Positions 50,687 through 59,781 are shown, counted from the first letter of the stretch. The stretch: DNA of 64,000 nt from Pedobacter africanus (GCF_900176535.1 NZ_FWXT01000002.1:496001-560000), one strand, 5' to 3'. A program made the numbers and translations. Notes: generated by a model from the letters alone, not told the origin.

Positions 50687-53011
50687 ATGAAAAGAATCCT
50701 TATTTTTTTATTATTCGTTGTGGCCGCACCGTTTGCTTTGCTGGCACAGCAACGCTTTACGATAAGCGGTACCGTACGTGATGCTTCATCTGGAGAAACA
50801 TTGATCGGGGCAACCGTTAAACTGCAGTCTACTACTCATAAAGCTGGTATTGCCACTAATGCCTACGGGTTCTATTCGCTCACTGCTGCCGAAGATACAT
50901 ACGACCTGCTGGTGAGCTACAGTGGCTACCGCAGTTTTACTCAAAAGATTACATTAAATAAAGTACTCAAAGTCAACATAGAGCTCAGCGCCGCTGCTGA
51001 TTTGCAGGAGGTGGTAATCAGCGCCGGTGACAAGAAGAATGAAAATGTAAAAAGCCCGCAGATGGGCCTCTCTAAAATAGACATGAAAACGCTCGACAAT
51101 GTGCCGGTATTGCTTGGCGAAAAGGATGTGTTAAAAACCGTACAGCTATTGCCAGGTGTTAAAGCCGGTGGAGAGGGAAATACCGGTTTTTTTGTGCGTG
51201 GAGGTGCCTCAGATCAAAACCTGATCTTGCTCGACGAAGCAACGGTTTACAATTCTTCACACCTGCTGGGCTTCTTTTCTACCTTTAATGCCGATGCTAT
51301 AAAGGACGTTAGTTTATATAAGGGAGGAATGCCCGCTCAATACGGCGGACGTTTGTCTTCTGTACTGGATGTGAAGATGCAGGATGGTAACGATAAAGAG
51401 TTTAAGGTAGAGGGCGGACTGGGCCTCATCGCATCAAGAATAAAGGCCGAAGGACCTATTGTTAAAAATAAAAGTTCATTTATGGTAAGTGCCAGGCGTA
51501 CTTATATCGATCTGTTACTGAAAGCTTCAGGCGATTCAGCCCTTAAAAATAATACACTAAACTTCTACGACATCAACGCCAAAATAAACTATAAGTTTGA
51601 CGATAAGAACACCCTGTTCCTTTCCGGTTATTTCGGACAGGACAACATTGGAATAAAAGACCTGTTTGCCAACGATTGGGGCAATACTACGGCAACTGTA
51701 CGCTTTAACCATGTCTTCAACAGCAGGTTATTCTCCAACACGTCATTTATCTATAACAAATACAGCTATGCCATCGAACTTCTCGATGAGAACAGCAATG
51801 CGAAAGTAAATTCGCTGATCAGGGATTACAATTTTAAGGAAGACCTGCAATACTATGCCGACAATCACATCTTAAGATTTGGCTTACATGCCACGCACCA
51901 CAGGATTGCGCCCTCAGATATCAGGGTATCGGCCAATTCCAGCTTTAACCCGCTCTCTATAGAAAACCGTTATGGCCTGGAGTTTTCTGCCTATATATCC
52001 GACGAATGGACGGTTACCGACCGTTTAAATTTATTGTACGGACTGCGGTTAAGCCAGTTTTCGCTGCTTGGCCCCGGAACAATGCCTACCTATAACACCT
52101 CCGGTGAAGTTACTTCCTCAGCCAGCTATAAAAAAGGTGAGTTTGTGAAAAACTATTTTAACTTGGAGCCACGCTTCTCCGCAAGTTATAGCCTGAACAA
52201 TAAAAATTCAATCAAAGCATCGTATAACCGCAATACGCAGAACATACATATCCTGAGCAATTCAGGTACCGCTTCACCAACAGATCAGTACGTGATGAGC
52301 AGCAATAACATTAAACCGGAAATTGCAGATCAGGCAGCCCTGGGGTATTTTCGAAATACAGAGGATAACGGATTTGAATTCTCTGCTGAGATCTATTACA
52401 AATGGATGCAGAACCAGATCGACTATAAGGATGGGGCAGAGCTTACCGCAAATGCAGATGTAGAGGTGGAATTGCTTTATGGAAAGGGCAGAGCCTATGG
52501 TCTGGAACTCTATGGAAAAAAAACAAAGGGGAAATTTACCGGATGGATCAGCTATACCCTATCCAAAACGGAGCGCCAGTTCGACCAGATCAATAACGGG
52601 AAGTATTTTAACGCCCGGCAAGACCGTACGCACGACCTGGCCCTGGTTGGTATGTATAACCTTGGCCGGAGATGGTCGGTATCTGCCAACTATATCTACA
52701 GCACAGGGAACGCTGTTACTTATCCGGCAGGAAAATATAATATCGGTGGTCTGAACACCTATTATTATACAGAAAGGAATGCCAATCGCATGCCACACAC
52801 TTCCCGTCTGGACATTGGTGCTACCCTGAAGGCTAAAGAAACAAAGCGCTTCCAGTCTAGCTGGACATTCAGTGTTTACAACGCCCTGAACCGTAAAAAC
52901 CCCTATGCTATTCAATTCCGGGACAAAGAAAATGACCCGACACGCACAGAAGCTGTACAAACCAGCCTCTTTGGTATTATCCCTTCCATCACCTATAACT
53001 TTAAATTTTAA
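50687..53011 (+). CDS. TonB-dependent receptor with carboxypeptidase-regulatory-like domain
   Basis: A 774-residue outer-membrane receptor. Signal peptide (ILIFLLFVVAAPFALLAQ), carboxypeptidase-like domain (TISGTVRDASSGETLIGATVKL), plug (VPVLLGEKDVLKTVQLLPGVKAGGEGNTGFFVRGGASDQNLILLDEATVYNSSH) and a barrel ending SLFGIIPSITYNFKF. It lacks an STN domain and has no SusD beside it. A DUF4249 lipoprotein gene follows 5 bases later, a frequent Bacteroidetes pair. The substrate is unknown; there is no sigma factor here, so regulation is different from the 38-48 kb locus. Confidence 0.92.
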   Translation: MKRILIFLLFVVAAPFALLAQQRFTISGTVRDASSGETLIGATVKLQSTTHKAGIATNAYGFYSLTAAEDTYDLLVSYSGYRSFTQKITLNKVLKVNIELSAAADLQEVVISAGDKKNENVKSPQMGLSKIDMKTLDNVPVLLGEKDVLKTVQLLPGVKAGGEGNTGFFVRGGASDQNLILLDEATVYNSSHLLGFFSTFNADAIKDVSLYKGGMPAQYGGRLSSVLDVKMQDGNDKEFKVEGGLGLIASRIKAEGPIVKNKSSFMVSARRTYIDLLLKASGDSALKNNTLNFYDINAKINYKFDDKNTLFLSGYFGQDNIGIKDLFANDWGNTTATVRFNHVFNSRLFSNTSFIYNKYSYAIELLDENSNAKVNSLIRDYNFKEDLQYYADNHILRFGLHATHHRIAPSDIRVSANSSFNPLSIENRYGLEFSAYISDEWTVTDRLNLLYGLRLSQFSLLGPGTMPTYNTSGEVTSSASYKKGEFVKNYFNLEPRFSASYSLNNKNSIKASYNRNTQNIHILSNSGTASPTDQYVMSSNNIKPEIADQAALGYFRNTEDNGFEFSAEIYYKWMQNQIDYKDGAELTANADVEVELLYGKGRAYGLELYGKKTKGKFTGWISYTLSKTERQFDQINNGKYFNARQDRTHDLALVGMYNLGRRWSVSANYIYSTGNAVTYPAGKYNIGGLNTYYYTERNANRMPHTSRLDIGATLKAKETKRFQSSWTFSVYNALNRKNPYAIQFRDKENDPTRTEAVQTSLFGIIPSITYNFKF

Positions 53012-53016
53012 GAGAC

Positions 53017-53829
53017 ATGCTAAAACATATTAAACTGCTTAGCCTGCTTATTGCCCTGGCATTTTGCATCACTTCATGCGAAAAAGTAATCGACGTGAAA
53101 TTAAATACTTCTGCAACCCAAATGGTTATAGAGGGAACCATCACAAATCAGAACGGTCAGCAATTGGTGAAACTCAGCCAATCGGTACCTTATACCAACA
53201 ACAATACTTTTCCGGCAGTTACCGGTGCAACGGTAAATGTAACCGATAACCAGGGGCATTCATGGGCATTTACAGAAAGCAGTCCGGGAAATTATACCTT
53301 TGGCCCTTTAAAGGGAGAACCAGGTCATACCTATACGCTTACCGTAAATGTAAACAATACGGTTTATAAGGCTATATCTACTATGCCAGATTCGGTAAAC
53401 ATAGATTCTTTGGACGTGAAAGTCTTTAATTTTGGAGGCGAGGATATCAAGCAGGCGCAGGTACATTATACCGATCCGGCAGGCGTAGCAAACCAGTATA
53501 GGTTTGTCATGAAGGTAAACGGTGTACAATCCAAACAAGTGTACGCCGAAAACGACCGCTTTACCAACGGTAACGCAGTTCCCACAGTTTTGTTTTTCAA
53601 TGGAAACAATGATGACGATGACGAGCTTAGGAGCGGAGACAAAGTGGATATTGAGATGCAATGTATCGATAAAAATGTCTTTAATTATTGGTTTACCCTT
53701 AGTCAGCAAAGCCAAAATGGCCCTGGGGGAGGTACAATACCCGGAAATCCGCCTTCCAATGTCAGTAATGGTGCACTTGGTTATTTTAGCGCCCATACCG
53801 TCAATAAAAAACAAATGGTAGTGAAGTAA
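53017..53829 (+). CDS. DUF4249 lipoprotein
   Basis: A 270-residue lipoprotein (lipobox LALAFCITSC, mature Cys near 21) of the DUF4249 family: MVIEGTITNQNGQQLVKLSQSVPYTNNN, an early strand region with VTGATVNVTDNQGHSW, and GEPGHTYTLTVNVNNTVYKAISTMP typical of its Ig-like domain. It starts 5 bases after the TonB receptor. Family members are presumed substrate-binding partners of such receptors, similar in role to SusD. The ligand is unknown. Confidence 0.85.
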   Translation: MLKHIKLLSLLIALAFCITSCEKVIDVKLNTSATQMVIEGTITNQNGQQLVKLSQSVPYTNNNTFPAVTGATVNVTDNQGHSWAFTESSPGNYTFGPLKGEPGHTYTLTVNVNNTVYKAISTMPDSVNIDSLDVKVFNFGGEDIKQAQVHYTDPAGVANQYRFVMKVNGVQSKQVYAENDRFTNGNAVPTVLFFNGNNDDDDELRSGDKVDIEMQCIDKNVFNYWFTLSQQSQNGPGGGTIPGNPPSNVSNGALGYFSAHTVNKKQMVVK

Positions 53830-53876
53830 GTTGCCTAAAAAAGAGTCGTCAGTCGTGTTTCACAATTTCTATTTGA

Positions 53877-53884
53877 TATATTTG
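53877..53884 (+). promoter_or_regulatory. -7 element of the 79-aa protein gene
   Basis: TATATTTG matches TAnnTTTG, 34 bases before the ATG at 53919. No clear -33 box at 19 bases. Confidence 0.35.
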
Positions 53885-53918
53885 TGGTCTTTTTTATTAA
53901 AGATTCAATAACAATAGT

Positions 53919-54158
53919 ATGATTGACGACTCTATGCCACATTTAAAATTTAACCCGGAGCTAATTCAGATCAAACCCATTTCAGCACTTAAGCCGGGCG
54001 ATAAATTACTGAACCTTGGCGAGGTACTTGAAATAGAAGAAAGCGATGAAATATATACTGTGATTATTTACCGGATGACACAGAAACAGGTGTTTAAATT
54101 TGAAAAAGGTACCAGCCTGTATTTGATCGACGAAGATCAGTTTGAGGCATCGGTATAA
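53919..54158 (+). CDS. Hypothetical small protein, 79 aa
   Basis: A 79-residue soluble protein, not recognised. It has a strand-rich pattern (IKPISALKPGDKLLNLGEVLEIEESDEIYTVIIYRMTQKQVFKFEKGTSLYL), reminiscent of a small beta-barrel or Hint/LytTR-like unit, but this is only a resemblance. MIDDSMPHLKFN could alternatively start at the second Met (53934). A TATATTTG promoter element precedes it at 53877. Confidence 0.6.
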   Translation: MIDDSMPHLKFNPELIQIKPISALKPGDKLLNLGEVLEIEESDEIYTVIIYRMTQKQVFKFEKGTSLYLIDEDQFEASV

Positions 54159-54259
54159 ATTGACAAAAAAACAGCAATCGAAAACAATGCAATATAGTTG
54201 CATCTTCATACTTTTGATGTATTAAATAATTTACTGAAAATTGATTAATACCTGGAAAT

Positions 54260-55156
54260 ATGAAATACGATGTGATCATTATTGGGGGAAGCTATGCTGG
54301 TTTATCTGCTGCCATGTCATTGGGCAGGACGATCAGAAAAGTACTGGTAATAGACGAAGATAAACCCTGTAACCAACAAACACCCCATTCGCATAATTTT
54401 TTAACCCAGGATGGAAGTACTCCGGCTGCTATTGCTGCCTTGGGCAGGGAACAGGTATTGAAATATCCAACTGTAGCTATTCAGGAAGGCAGGGCCATTG
54501 GCGTAAAGGGAACAGATGGTAATTTTGAGGTCTCAACTGCTGCAGGCGAACAGTTTTATGCTGGCAAACTGATCTTTGCTACAGGAATAAAAGATATAAT
54601 GCCAGGCATTCCCGGCTTTTCAGATTGCTGGGGCATATCGGTGATCCATTGTCCGTATTGCCATGGGTACGAGTATAAAACGCAGCAAACCGGTATTTTG
54701 ATAAACAGCGATATGGTAGCTGACTTTGCCGGAATGATCAGGAACCTGACCGATAAACTCACAGTTTTTACTGACGGAATAGCCTTAATCAGCAAGGAAA
54801 ACCAGCAGCGGCTTGGTAAAATGGACGTTAAGATAGACGAAAGGAAGATAGAACAGATACTGCACAACAATGGCAACATCGGCAAACTGGTATTTAAAGA
54901 CGGTACTTTTATGCTGGATGCCTTGTACGCCAGGCTTCCTTTTGAACAGCATTGCAGCATACCAGAAACGTTGGGATGCAATTTTACCGATATGGGCTTC
55001 ATACAAGTGAATGATTTGCAAAAGACAAGTGTTGCCGGTGTATTTGCAGCAGGGGATAATGTAACACCCTTCAGATCGGTCGCAGCTGCAGTAGCAGCAG
55101 GCAGTAAAGCCGGCGCTGCAGTTAACCACGAACTTGTGGCCGAAAAGGTGTGGTAA
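54260..55156 (+). CDS. TrxB-like FAD/NAD(P)-dependent oxidoreductase
   Basis: A 298-residue flavoprotein of the thioredoxin reductase superfamily. FAD-binding motif IIIGGSYAGLSAAMSLGR starts near residue 5. The second half has IHCPYCHGYEYKTQQTGILINSD, with the CPYC redox pair and the nucleotide-binding region, and the FAD-binding end AGVFAAGDNVTPFRSVAAAVAAG is near 263. The CxxC matches TrxB-like disulfide reductases. NAD(P) binding is less typical than in true TrxB, so the partner may not be thioredoxin. It is convergent with the L,D-transpeptidase-like gene, with 4 bases between stops. Confidence 0.88.
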   Translation: MKYDVIIIGGSYAGLSAAMSLGRTIRKVLVIDEDKPCNQQTPHSHNFLTQDGSTPAAIAALGREQVLKYPTVAIQEGRAIGVKGTDGNFEVSTAAGEQFYAGKLIFATGIKDIMPGIPGFSDCWGISVIHCPYCHGYEYKTQQTGILINSDMVADFAGMIRNLTDKLTVFTDGIALISKENQQRLGKMDVKIDERKIEQILHNNGNIGKLVFKDGTFMLDALYARLPFEQHCSIPETLGCNFTDMGFIQVNDLQKTSVAGVFAAGDNVTPFRSVAAAVAAGSKAGAAVNHELVAEKVW

Positions 55157-55160
55157 TGCT

Positions 55161-55913
55161 TTATTTACTGGCAAGTACCGGATCAGCATCCTGAACCAGG
55201 TACCTTGAAGTATAATTCTGGTCGCTTACATGGATAAACAATACCGTCCCTTCTTCAAGCGTGCGGACTACAGTGCCAGCCAGTTCCTGAGGCACTGCCG
55301 GGCAACCCTGGCTGCGCCCCAAACGTCCCAGTGCATTTATAGTTGCCTGGCTTACATAATCTGCTCCGTGAAGTACAATGGACCTTTTTCTGGCATTGGA
55401 GTTAAAACCTTCATCCATTCCATCCAGCCTTAACGAAAGTCCATGTTTACCATAGTAACTTTCTCCCGTTATAAAAAAGCCCATACTGCTTTTCAGGGAT
55501 TCGCTGGTATTGGAAAAGAAAGTAGCCTTGTCGGCTCCGCTGCGCTCCCCGTGGGCGACCCATGTATTTAAAACTAACTTTTTTTGTTCCAGATCAACAA
55601 TCCATAAGCGTTTACTGGTGCTGTTCTTATCAAAATCAGCGATGCTCAAAATAGACTTGTTTTCAGAGAGCCTGCCGGTATTCTTCAGATTGAAGTACCC
55701 GGTGAGTGCTTTTTCGAAAACAACAAATGATAAACCGCTTGCTGCAAGCTCTGCTGTCTCATAAAGCGTCCTGGCACTTGTATAATGAATGGTATTGCTG
55801 TCTGTAACGATATTGTTTTTTACAACCTTTCTGTCGATCGGTTTCCAGCTGATGGTAATAAATGCAAGCATAAGGATAACTGATCCCGCCCCTCCAAAAA
55901 AACTTCCCCTCAT
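55161..55913 (-). CDS. L,D-transpeptidase catalytic domain-family protein
   Basis: A 250-residue protein with an N-terminal membrane segment (VILMLAFITISWKP near residue 13) and a periplasmic catalytic domain. KRLWIVDLEQKKLVLNTWVAHGERSG and VLHGADYVSQATINALGRLGRSQGCPAVP contain the HGADY and S-x-GCPAVP type active site with Cys. These enzymes cross-link peptidoglycan or attach lipoproteins. The motif is unlike YkuD in spacing but has the same His and Cys roles. It is convergent with the TrxB-like gene. Confidence 0.8.
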   Translation of the reverse strand: MRGSFFGGAGSVILMLAFITISWKPIDRKVVKNNIVTDSNTIHYTSARTLYETAELAASGLSFVVFEKALTGYFNLKNTGRLSENKSILSIADFDKNSTSKRLWIVDLEQKKLVLNTWVAHGERSGADKATFFSNTSESLKSSMGFFITGESYYGKHGLSLRLDGMDEGFNSNARKRSIVLHGADYVSQATINALGRLGRSQGCPAVPQELAGTVVRTLEEGTVLFIHVSDQNYTSRYLVQDADPVLASK

Positions 55914-56088
55914 AGTTATTGTTTTGCTCTCTTTTCTGTTTTATTTATCCTTATTTGTTTAAACTTCTACAAAAATAAAAATATATTTTATAATAATACT
56001 CATTTTTAAGTGGTTACGCTAATACGACTTAACGTGGTTACGGGAGTATTAGTATTGCCAGTCGTAATGAATATTTTAAAACAGACCG

Positions 56089-56448
56089 TTAACGCTTATC
56101 TTCCTGCATCAGGTTTATAATCCGCTCTTTGTCTTTCACCTGGTCTTTTAAAGTACTGATCAGTTCCTTGCAGGTCCTCAGATTGGCCTTCAGGTCGCCA
56201 TACTCTGCTACAGGCTCTGCAAGTATATTGTCCTGGTAGTTTTGCTGAGCACCTTTGCCCTCATTAAAAAGTACACAGGGCGATATTTCAAGCTTTTCAG
56301 CGATCAGAAGGATGTCTTTATATTTAACAGATTCATTGAGCAGGCCTAGTCTCAGTCCATCAAATGTCTTCCCTATACCATGTGCAAGCCAGCTTAAAGA
56401 TCTATTTTTATCTTTCAGGATTTTATCTATTGTTGCTTTTAAGGCCAT
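56089..56448 (-). CDS. Small helix-turn-helix protein with a C-terminal coiled coil
   Basis: A 119-residue protein. The N-terminal 60 residues are an XRE-like HTH (ATIDKILKDKNRSLSWLAHGIGKTFDGLRLGLLNESVKYKDILLIAEKLEI). Residues about 80-119 form a probable coiled coil (DLKANLRTCKELISTLKDQVKDKERIINLMQ), suggesting dimerisation. I used the ATG at 56448: the longer frame reaches 56604 and overlaps the candidate small RNA at 56581. It may be a repressor of something nearby, but no clear target is seen. The upstream gap carries AT-rich sequence and copy C of the repeat. Confidence 0.75.
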   Translation of the reverse strand: MALKATIDKILKDKNRSLSWLAHGIGKTFDGLRLGLLNESVKYKDILLIAEKLEISPCVLFNEGKGAQQNYQDNILAEPVAEYGDLKANLRTCKELISTLKDQVKDKERIINLMQEDKR

Positions 56449-56580
56449 ATCTTTCTTTTTATTGCAAAGTAATAATTTGTCGTAAAATTTTTTACAAACT
56501 TCATCTTTTTTTGATTTATGCTCAAAAAATTTATGATAAAAAAATGCAGGATATTTATAATATTTTTTTAATTTTACCCC

Positions 56581-56633
56581 GAGAGCGTTAATTTGCGGGG
56601 GCAAAGTCTATTCAGACCTGTCTCCGCTTTTTT
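56581..56633 (+). ncRNA. Candidate small RNA / repeated hairpin element, copy C
   Basis: It begins GAGAGCGTTAATTT. The outer stem GCGGGGGCA (56595-56603) pairs with TGTCTCCGC (56619-56627), 9 bp with two G-T. Inside it GTCT (56606-56609) pairs with AGAC (56614-56617) around ATTC, and six T follow. Upstream TAATTTTA (56569-56576) sits exactly 4 bases before GAGAGCG, the same spacing as in copy B, but no TTTG lies 19 bases before it. It is convergent with the gene at 56638, whose stop is 4 bases beyond. Confidence 0.55.
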
Positions 56634-56637
56634 GTCC

Positions 56638-57681
56638 TTAAAGTTTTACCTGCCTGATAATGTTTTTGATGTTCAGTTCAATGATATCGGTCATGTTGCG
56701 GCAGTCAAGATACTGGCGATCAGAAAAATATTCGGCCATTCCTGTCTTCAGCTGTTCAATGTTTTTAGTTGTGGTAAGCGTCTCGGCATTAGATACATCA
56801 CGCAAGTCAGTTAACCGATGTCTTTCACTTCTTACCCTGTGTAAAATGGCAGATTTCTCTTCCTGCTGGTATTGCAGATAGGTCTTATCGGTCAGTTGTT
56901 CCATGCCTAGCTTTACATAAGGAAAATTTTCCTTAAAGAACTGCGGAAGGTACACCTTGATGTTCCCTTCATAGAACTGCTGATCAAAGTCTATAGCCCT
57001 TATTCTGAACTGGATATCGTCAAAATCAGGGGTAATCTGCATCACAAAATTATAAGCCCTCATGTCGCCAAGCAGCATCACCAGGCAGCGCTCGTTAAAC
57101 TTCACAAATTCCTTGGCTATCCGGGTTGGATTGTATTCGGGGTTATGCAGATAGTTTTTTGCAAATACATCGCCGGGAATCCCTGCAATGTGCTCTTCAA
57201 CCAGCGTTTCCCGGTCAACCAGGTAATTGACCTGGTTAGGGGATAGGATCTCTTCCAGCTCCAGGCCGTAAATTCTCGATGCATCGGCCTTTTTAATATA
57301 GAAATAATCATAAACATCATTCAGCCTGTTTACAATCCTGATCCGGAATGGATGGGTATTGCCAAATGTGCAGTATTCTATTTTATCAATATATTTATGC
57401 TGTACTATACGTAGGTTACCCGATGCTTTCAGGTTGGCATAAATAATTTTTAACCCGTTTTGCAGTTCCTCCAGCCGGTCTGCCGCATAAATCGGTCCTT
57501 CCCAAAGCGAATCTTTGCCATATTTATCCATAATGGGGTAGGCCTCGGTAAACATCAGCAAATCATTGTAACTAATGGGCAATCTCGATTCACGCTGGTA
57601 GCTTTTAAGGTATTTTTGCAAGGCTGGCGATACTGGAAAAATAGGCTTCTTTTTAGATATCCTTACATCGTGCTGTTCCAT
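56638..57681 (-). CDS. Unrecognised protein with kinase-like motifs
   Basis: A 347-residue soluble protein not recognised as a named family. Its motifs are suggestive of a protein-kinase-like fold: YDYFYIKKADASRIYGLELEE near residues 124-144 (possible ATP-binding Lys and helix C Glu), VEEHIAG near 162 (hinge-like), MLLGDMRAYNFVM near 204 (like the catalytic loop HGDxRxxN) and RAIDFDQQ near 229 (like DFG, with the Asp for Mg). The N-terminal 60 residues have no such resemblance. It is divergent from an LLM oxidoreductase gene with a palindrome between them. The kinase assignment is inferred from these motifs only. Confidence 0.6.
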   Translation of the reverse strand: MEQHDVRISKKKPIFPVSPALQKYLKSYQRESRLPISYNDLLMFTEAYPIMDKYGKDSLWEGPIYAADRLEELQNGLKIIYANLKASGNLRIVQHKYIDKIEYCTFGNTHPFRIRIVNRLNDVYDYFYIKKADASRIYGLELEEILSPNQVNYLVDRETLVEEHIAGIPGDVFAKNYLHNPEYNPTRIAKEFVKFNERCLVMLLGDMRAYNFVMQITPDFDDIQFRIRAIDFDQQFYEGNIKVYLPQFFKENFPYVKLGMEQLTDKTYLQYQQEEKSAILHRVRSERHRLTDLRDVSNAETLTTTKNIEQLKTGMAEYFSDRQYLDCRNMTDIIELNIKNIIRQVKL

Positions 57682-57700
57682 TGTTACTAATTTCAGTTCA

Positions 57701-57723
57701 ATTTACCATATAAAATGGTAAAT
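57701..57723. promoter_or_regulatory. Inverted repeat between divergent genes
   Basis: ATTTACCAT (57701-57709) and ATGGTAAAT (57715-57723) are perfect 9-bp arms with a five-base spacer (ATAAA). It lies 20 bases upstream of the kinase-like gene's ATG (57681, minus strand) and about 105 bases upstream of the LLM gene. It could be an operator. Confidence 0.45.
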
Positions 57724-57827
57724 GCCTAGTTTCATTTGAATTTCATAAGGGTGTAGATTTAAAGTCATATCGTATCCCGGTTAGAAAAATTTATCGGCCC
57801 ATGCCGTAGTTTTGCGTCTTTGTAAAT

Positions 57828-58838
57828 ATGATGAAGAAACTACTCCATAACACACCGTTTTCAGTACTCGATCTTGCAACCGTTATAGAAGGGAAGACCC
57901 CTGCAGATACTTTTAAAAATAGCGCCGATCTTGCTCAGCATGCCGAAAAATGGGGTTATAACCGCTATTGGCTTGCCGAACACCACAATATGATCAGCGT
58001 GGCCAGTTCAGCAACAGCTGTAGTTATTGGACATATTGCAGCAGCCACAAAAACCATGAGGATAGGTTCTGGCGGGATCATGCTGCCCAACCATTCCCCA
58101 CTCATTATTGCAGAACAATTCGGAACCCTTGAATCTTTATTTCCCGGACGTATAGACTTGGGTTTAGGGAGGGCACCCGGCACAGACCAGGTTACAGCAA
58201 TGGCCATCAGGGGGGAAAGGTTTAGTGCTGCCAATAACTTTCCGCAGGATGTGCTGAAGCTGCAGGCCTATTTTTCTGCAGAGAACAATAACAGTAGCGT
58301 AAGGGCCATACCGGGTGAAGGATTGGATATTCCCATCTGGATATTGGGTTCCAGCACCGACAGTGCACACCTGGCCGCTGCCTTAGGACTTCCGTACGCT
58401 TTCGCAAGTCATTTTGCCCCTGCACAATTCATGACTGCCATTCATATTTACAGACAGAATTTTAAACCTTCTGACCACCTGAAAGAACCTTATGTATTGG
58501 CCTGTGTAAATGTTGTGGCAGCTGATACGGATGCAGAAGCTAACAGACTCGTAACCTCTCTTTATCAATTGTTTATGGGGATTGTAACCGGCCGACGCCG
58601 TTTGCTGCAGCCACCGGTTGACAATATGAACGAGATCTGGGATGTATATGAAGAGGAACAGGCAAGCCAGATGCTGGCTTGTACCTTTGTAGGCAGTAAA
58701 GCAACCATTAAACAAGAGCTGCAGCAATTTCTGGATAAAACCGGCGTAGATGAGCTTATGGCAACGGCCCATATCTTTGAACACAGTGCCCGTCTGCGTT
58801 CTTACGAAATACTCGCTGAAGTTTTTAAAACAGATTAA
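57828..58838 (+). CDS. Luciferase-like (LLM class) flavin-dependent monooxygenase
   Basis: A 336-residue TIM-barrel protein of the luciferase-like monooxygenase family. The start PFSVLDLATVIEGKTPADTFKNSADLAQHAEKWGYNRYWLAEHHNM contains the signature YWLAEHHNM. RIGSGGIMLPNHSPLIIAEQFGTLESLFPGRIDLGLGRAPG and DIPIWILGSSTDSAHLAAALGLPYAFASHF carry the FMN- and substrate-lining loops. It uses FMNH2 from a separate reductase to oxygenate an unknown compound. It is divergent from the kinase-like gene. Confidence 0.92.
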   Translation: MMKKLLHNTPFSVLDLATVIEGKTPADTFKNSADLAQHAEKWGYNRYWLAEHHNMISVASSATAVVIGHIAAATKTMRIGSGGIMLPNHSPLIIAEQFGTLESLFPGRIDLGLGRAPGTDQVTAMAIRGERFSAANNFPQDVLKLQAYFSAENNNSSVRAIPGEGLDIPIWILGSSTDSAHLAAALGLPYAFASHFAPAQFMTAIHIYRQNFKPSDHLKEPYVLACVNVVAADTDAEANRLVTSLYQLFMGIVTGRRRLLQPPVDNMNEIWDVYEEEQASQMLACTFVGSKATIKQELQQFLDKTGVDELMATAHIFEHSARLRSYEILAEVFKTD

Positions 58839-58922
58839 ACTGCAGGTTTTTATTTTTGTTCTGTTTCTGCATATAATTTGTTTATCTTGATTAGCAGAAG
58901 AAGCTCAGATAATTTGCTACTC

Positions 58923-59525
58923 ATGAAGCGCATTTACTATAAATATTTTTTTGTCTTGCATTTTTCACTGTTACTCCCGTTCGGACAGGTATCAGCACAA
59001 TCAGGGTTGCAACGGCTGGACGATCAGATCCTGATTGATCTTGCTGGAAGCCGGACCCCGGCAAAGACCGGTTTCTTCATGTTCTTGTCAAAGCACAATG
59101 ACGTGGTAAACGTAGGGGTTCCGCTTGGCCTCCTTGCCGGCGGTATAATTGCAGACGACAAAAAGATGCGCCAGAATGCTTTATATGTAGCCAGCAGTTC
59201 GGCTGTGAATGCCCTGGTTACCATGCTGATCAAGAAAGTAGTAAAAAGACCGAGACCTTTTCTGGCCAATTTTAAAATTCAGGCAGTTTATCAGCCAAGC
59301 CATTACTCATTTCCTTCCGGGCACACTTCTACTTCCTTTACTACAGCTACAGCGCTTTCACAGGCTTATCCAAAGTGGTATGTTGTTGTCCCTTCTTATT
59401 TATGGGCAGGTTCTGTTAGTTTCTCCCGTTTGTACCTAGGGGTACACTATCCAACAGATGTGGCAGCTGGTGCCTTGCTGGGAACTGGAACAGCTTTTTC
59501 TCTGCGCTCCATGCGTCCTGATTAA
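58923..59525 (+). CDS. PAP2-family phosphatase, exported
   Basis: A 200-residue enzyme with a signal peptide (FFVLHFSLLLPFGQVSAQ). The three acid-phosphatase motifs are present: KKVVKRPRPF near residue 104 (KxxxxxxRP), PSGHTSTSF near 127 (PSGH), and SRLYLGVHYPTDVAAG near 170 (SRxxxxxHxxxD). It is therefore a PAP2/BacA-type lipid or diphosphate phosphatase, acting in the periplasm. I used the ATG at 58923, because the upstream frame would add a long unlikely leader. The substrate (undecaprenyl diphosphate, phosphatidic acid or other) is unknown. Confidence 0.9.
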   Translation: MKRIYYKYFFVLHFSLLLPFGQVSAQSGLQRLDDQILIDLAGSRTPAKTGFFMFLSKHNDVVNVGVPLGLLAGGIIADDKKMRQNALYVASSSAVNALVTMLIKKVVKRPRPFLANFKIQAVYQPSHYSFPSGHTSTSFTTATALSQAYPKWYVVVPSYLWAGSVSFSRLYLGVHYPTDVAAGALLGTGTAFSLRSMRPD

Positions 59526-59781
59526 CAGAATGGTAAAGCAGCCTTTGGGACCGTCCGATCTGCGCTTTATATTAAAGGAACTTTACAGGGGCCATTTGCC
59601 TTAACAAGCTCTTCTAATGCTTTGGTAAAACCCGGGTAATGTTGAGTTTATTCAAAACTCAGCCACGCAGGAAACAAAGGGTATATAAATTTCATGGTAA
59701 AAACCCCGGGCTTCTCTGCCTTTAAGCTATAAATACTTACATTCGCGTTTATTTTAACAAACGAATCAGAAGATTTATTAT

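Noticed and set aside
56012..56053. Repeated GTGGTTACG and a CTAATAC/GTATTAG pair in the gap between the transpeptidase and HTH genes
   Set aside because: The units are short, occur only here, and lie in AT-rich sequence, so an array or operator is not supported.
56449..56604. N-terminal extension of the HTH gene up to an ATG at 56604
   Set aside because: It would overlap the conserved element at 56581-56633 and the low-complexity AT-rich region; the protein is Lys/Phe/Tyr-rich there with no HTH similarity. The ATG at 56448 starts the HTH domain directly.
59526..59781. A short minus-strand open stretch before dgt, ending with a plausible 26-residue tail
   Set aside because: No start codon, an upstream in-frame stop, and no recognisable family. 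It may be a gene remnant but cannot be supported.
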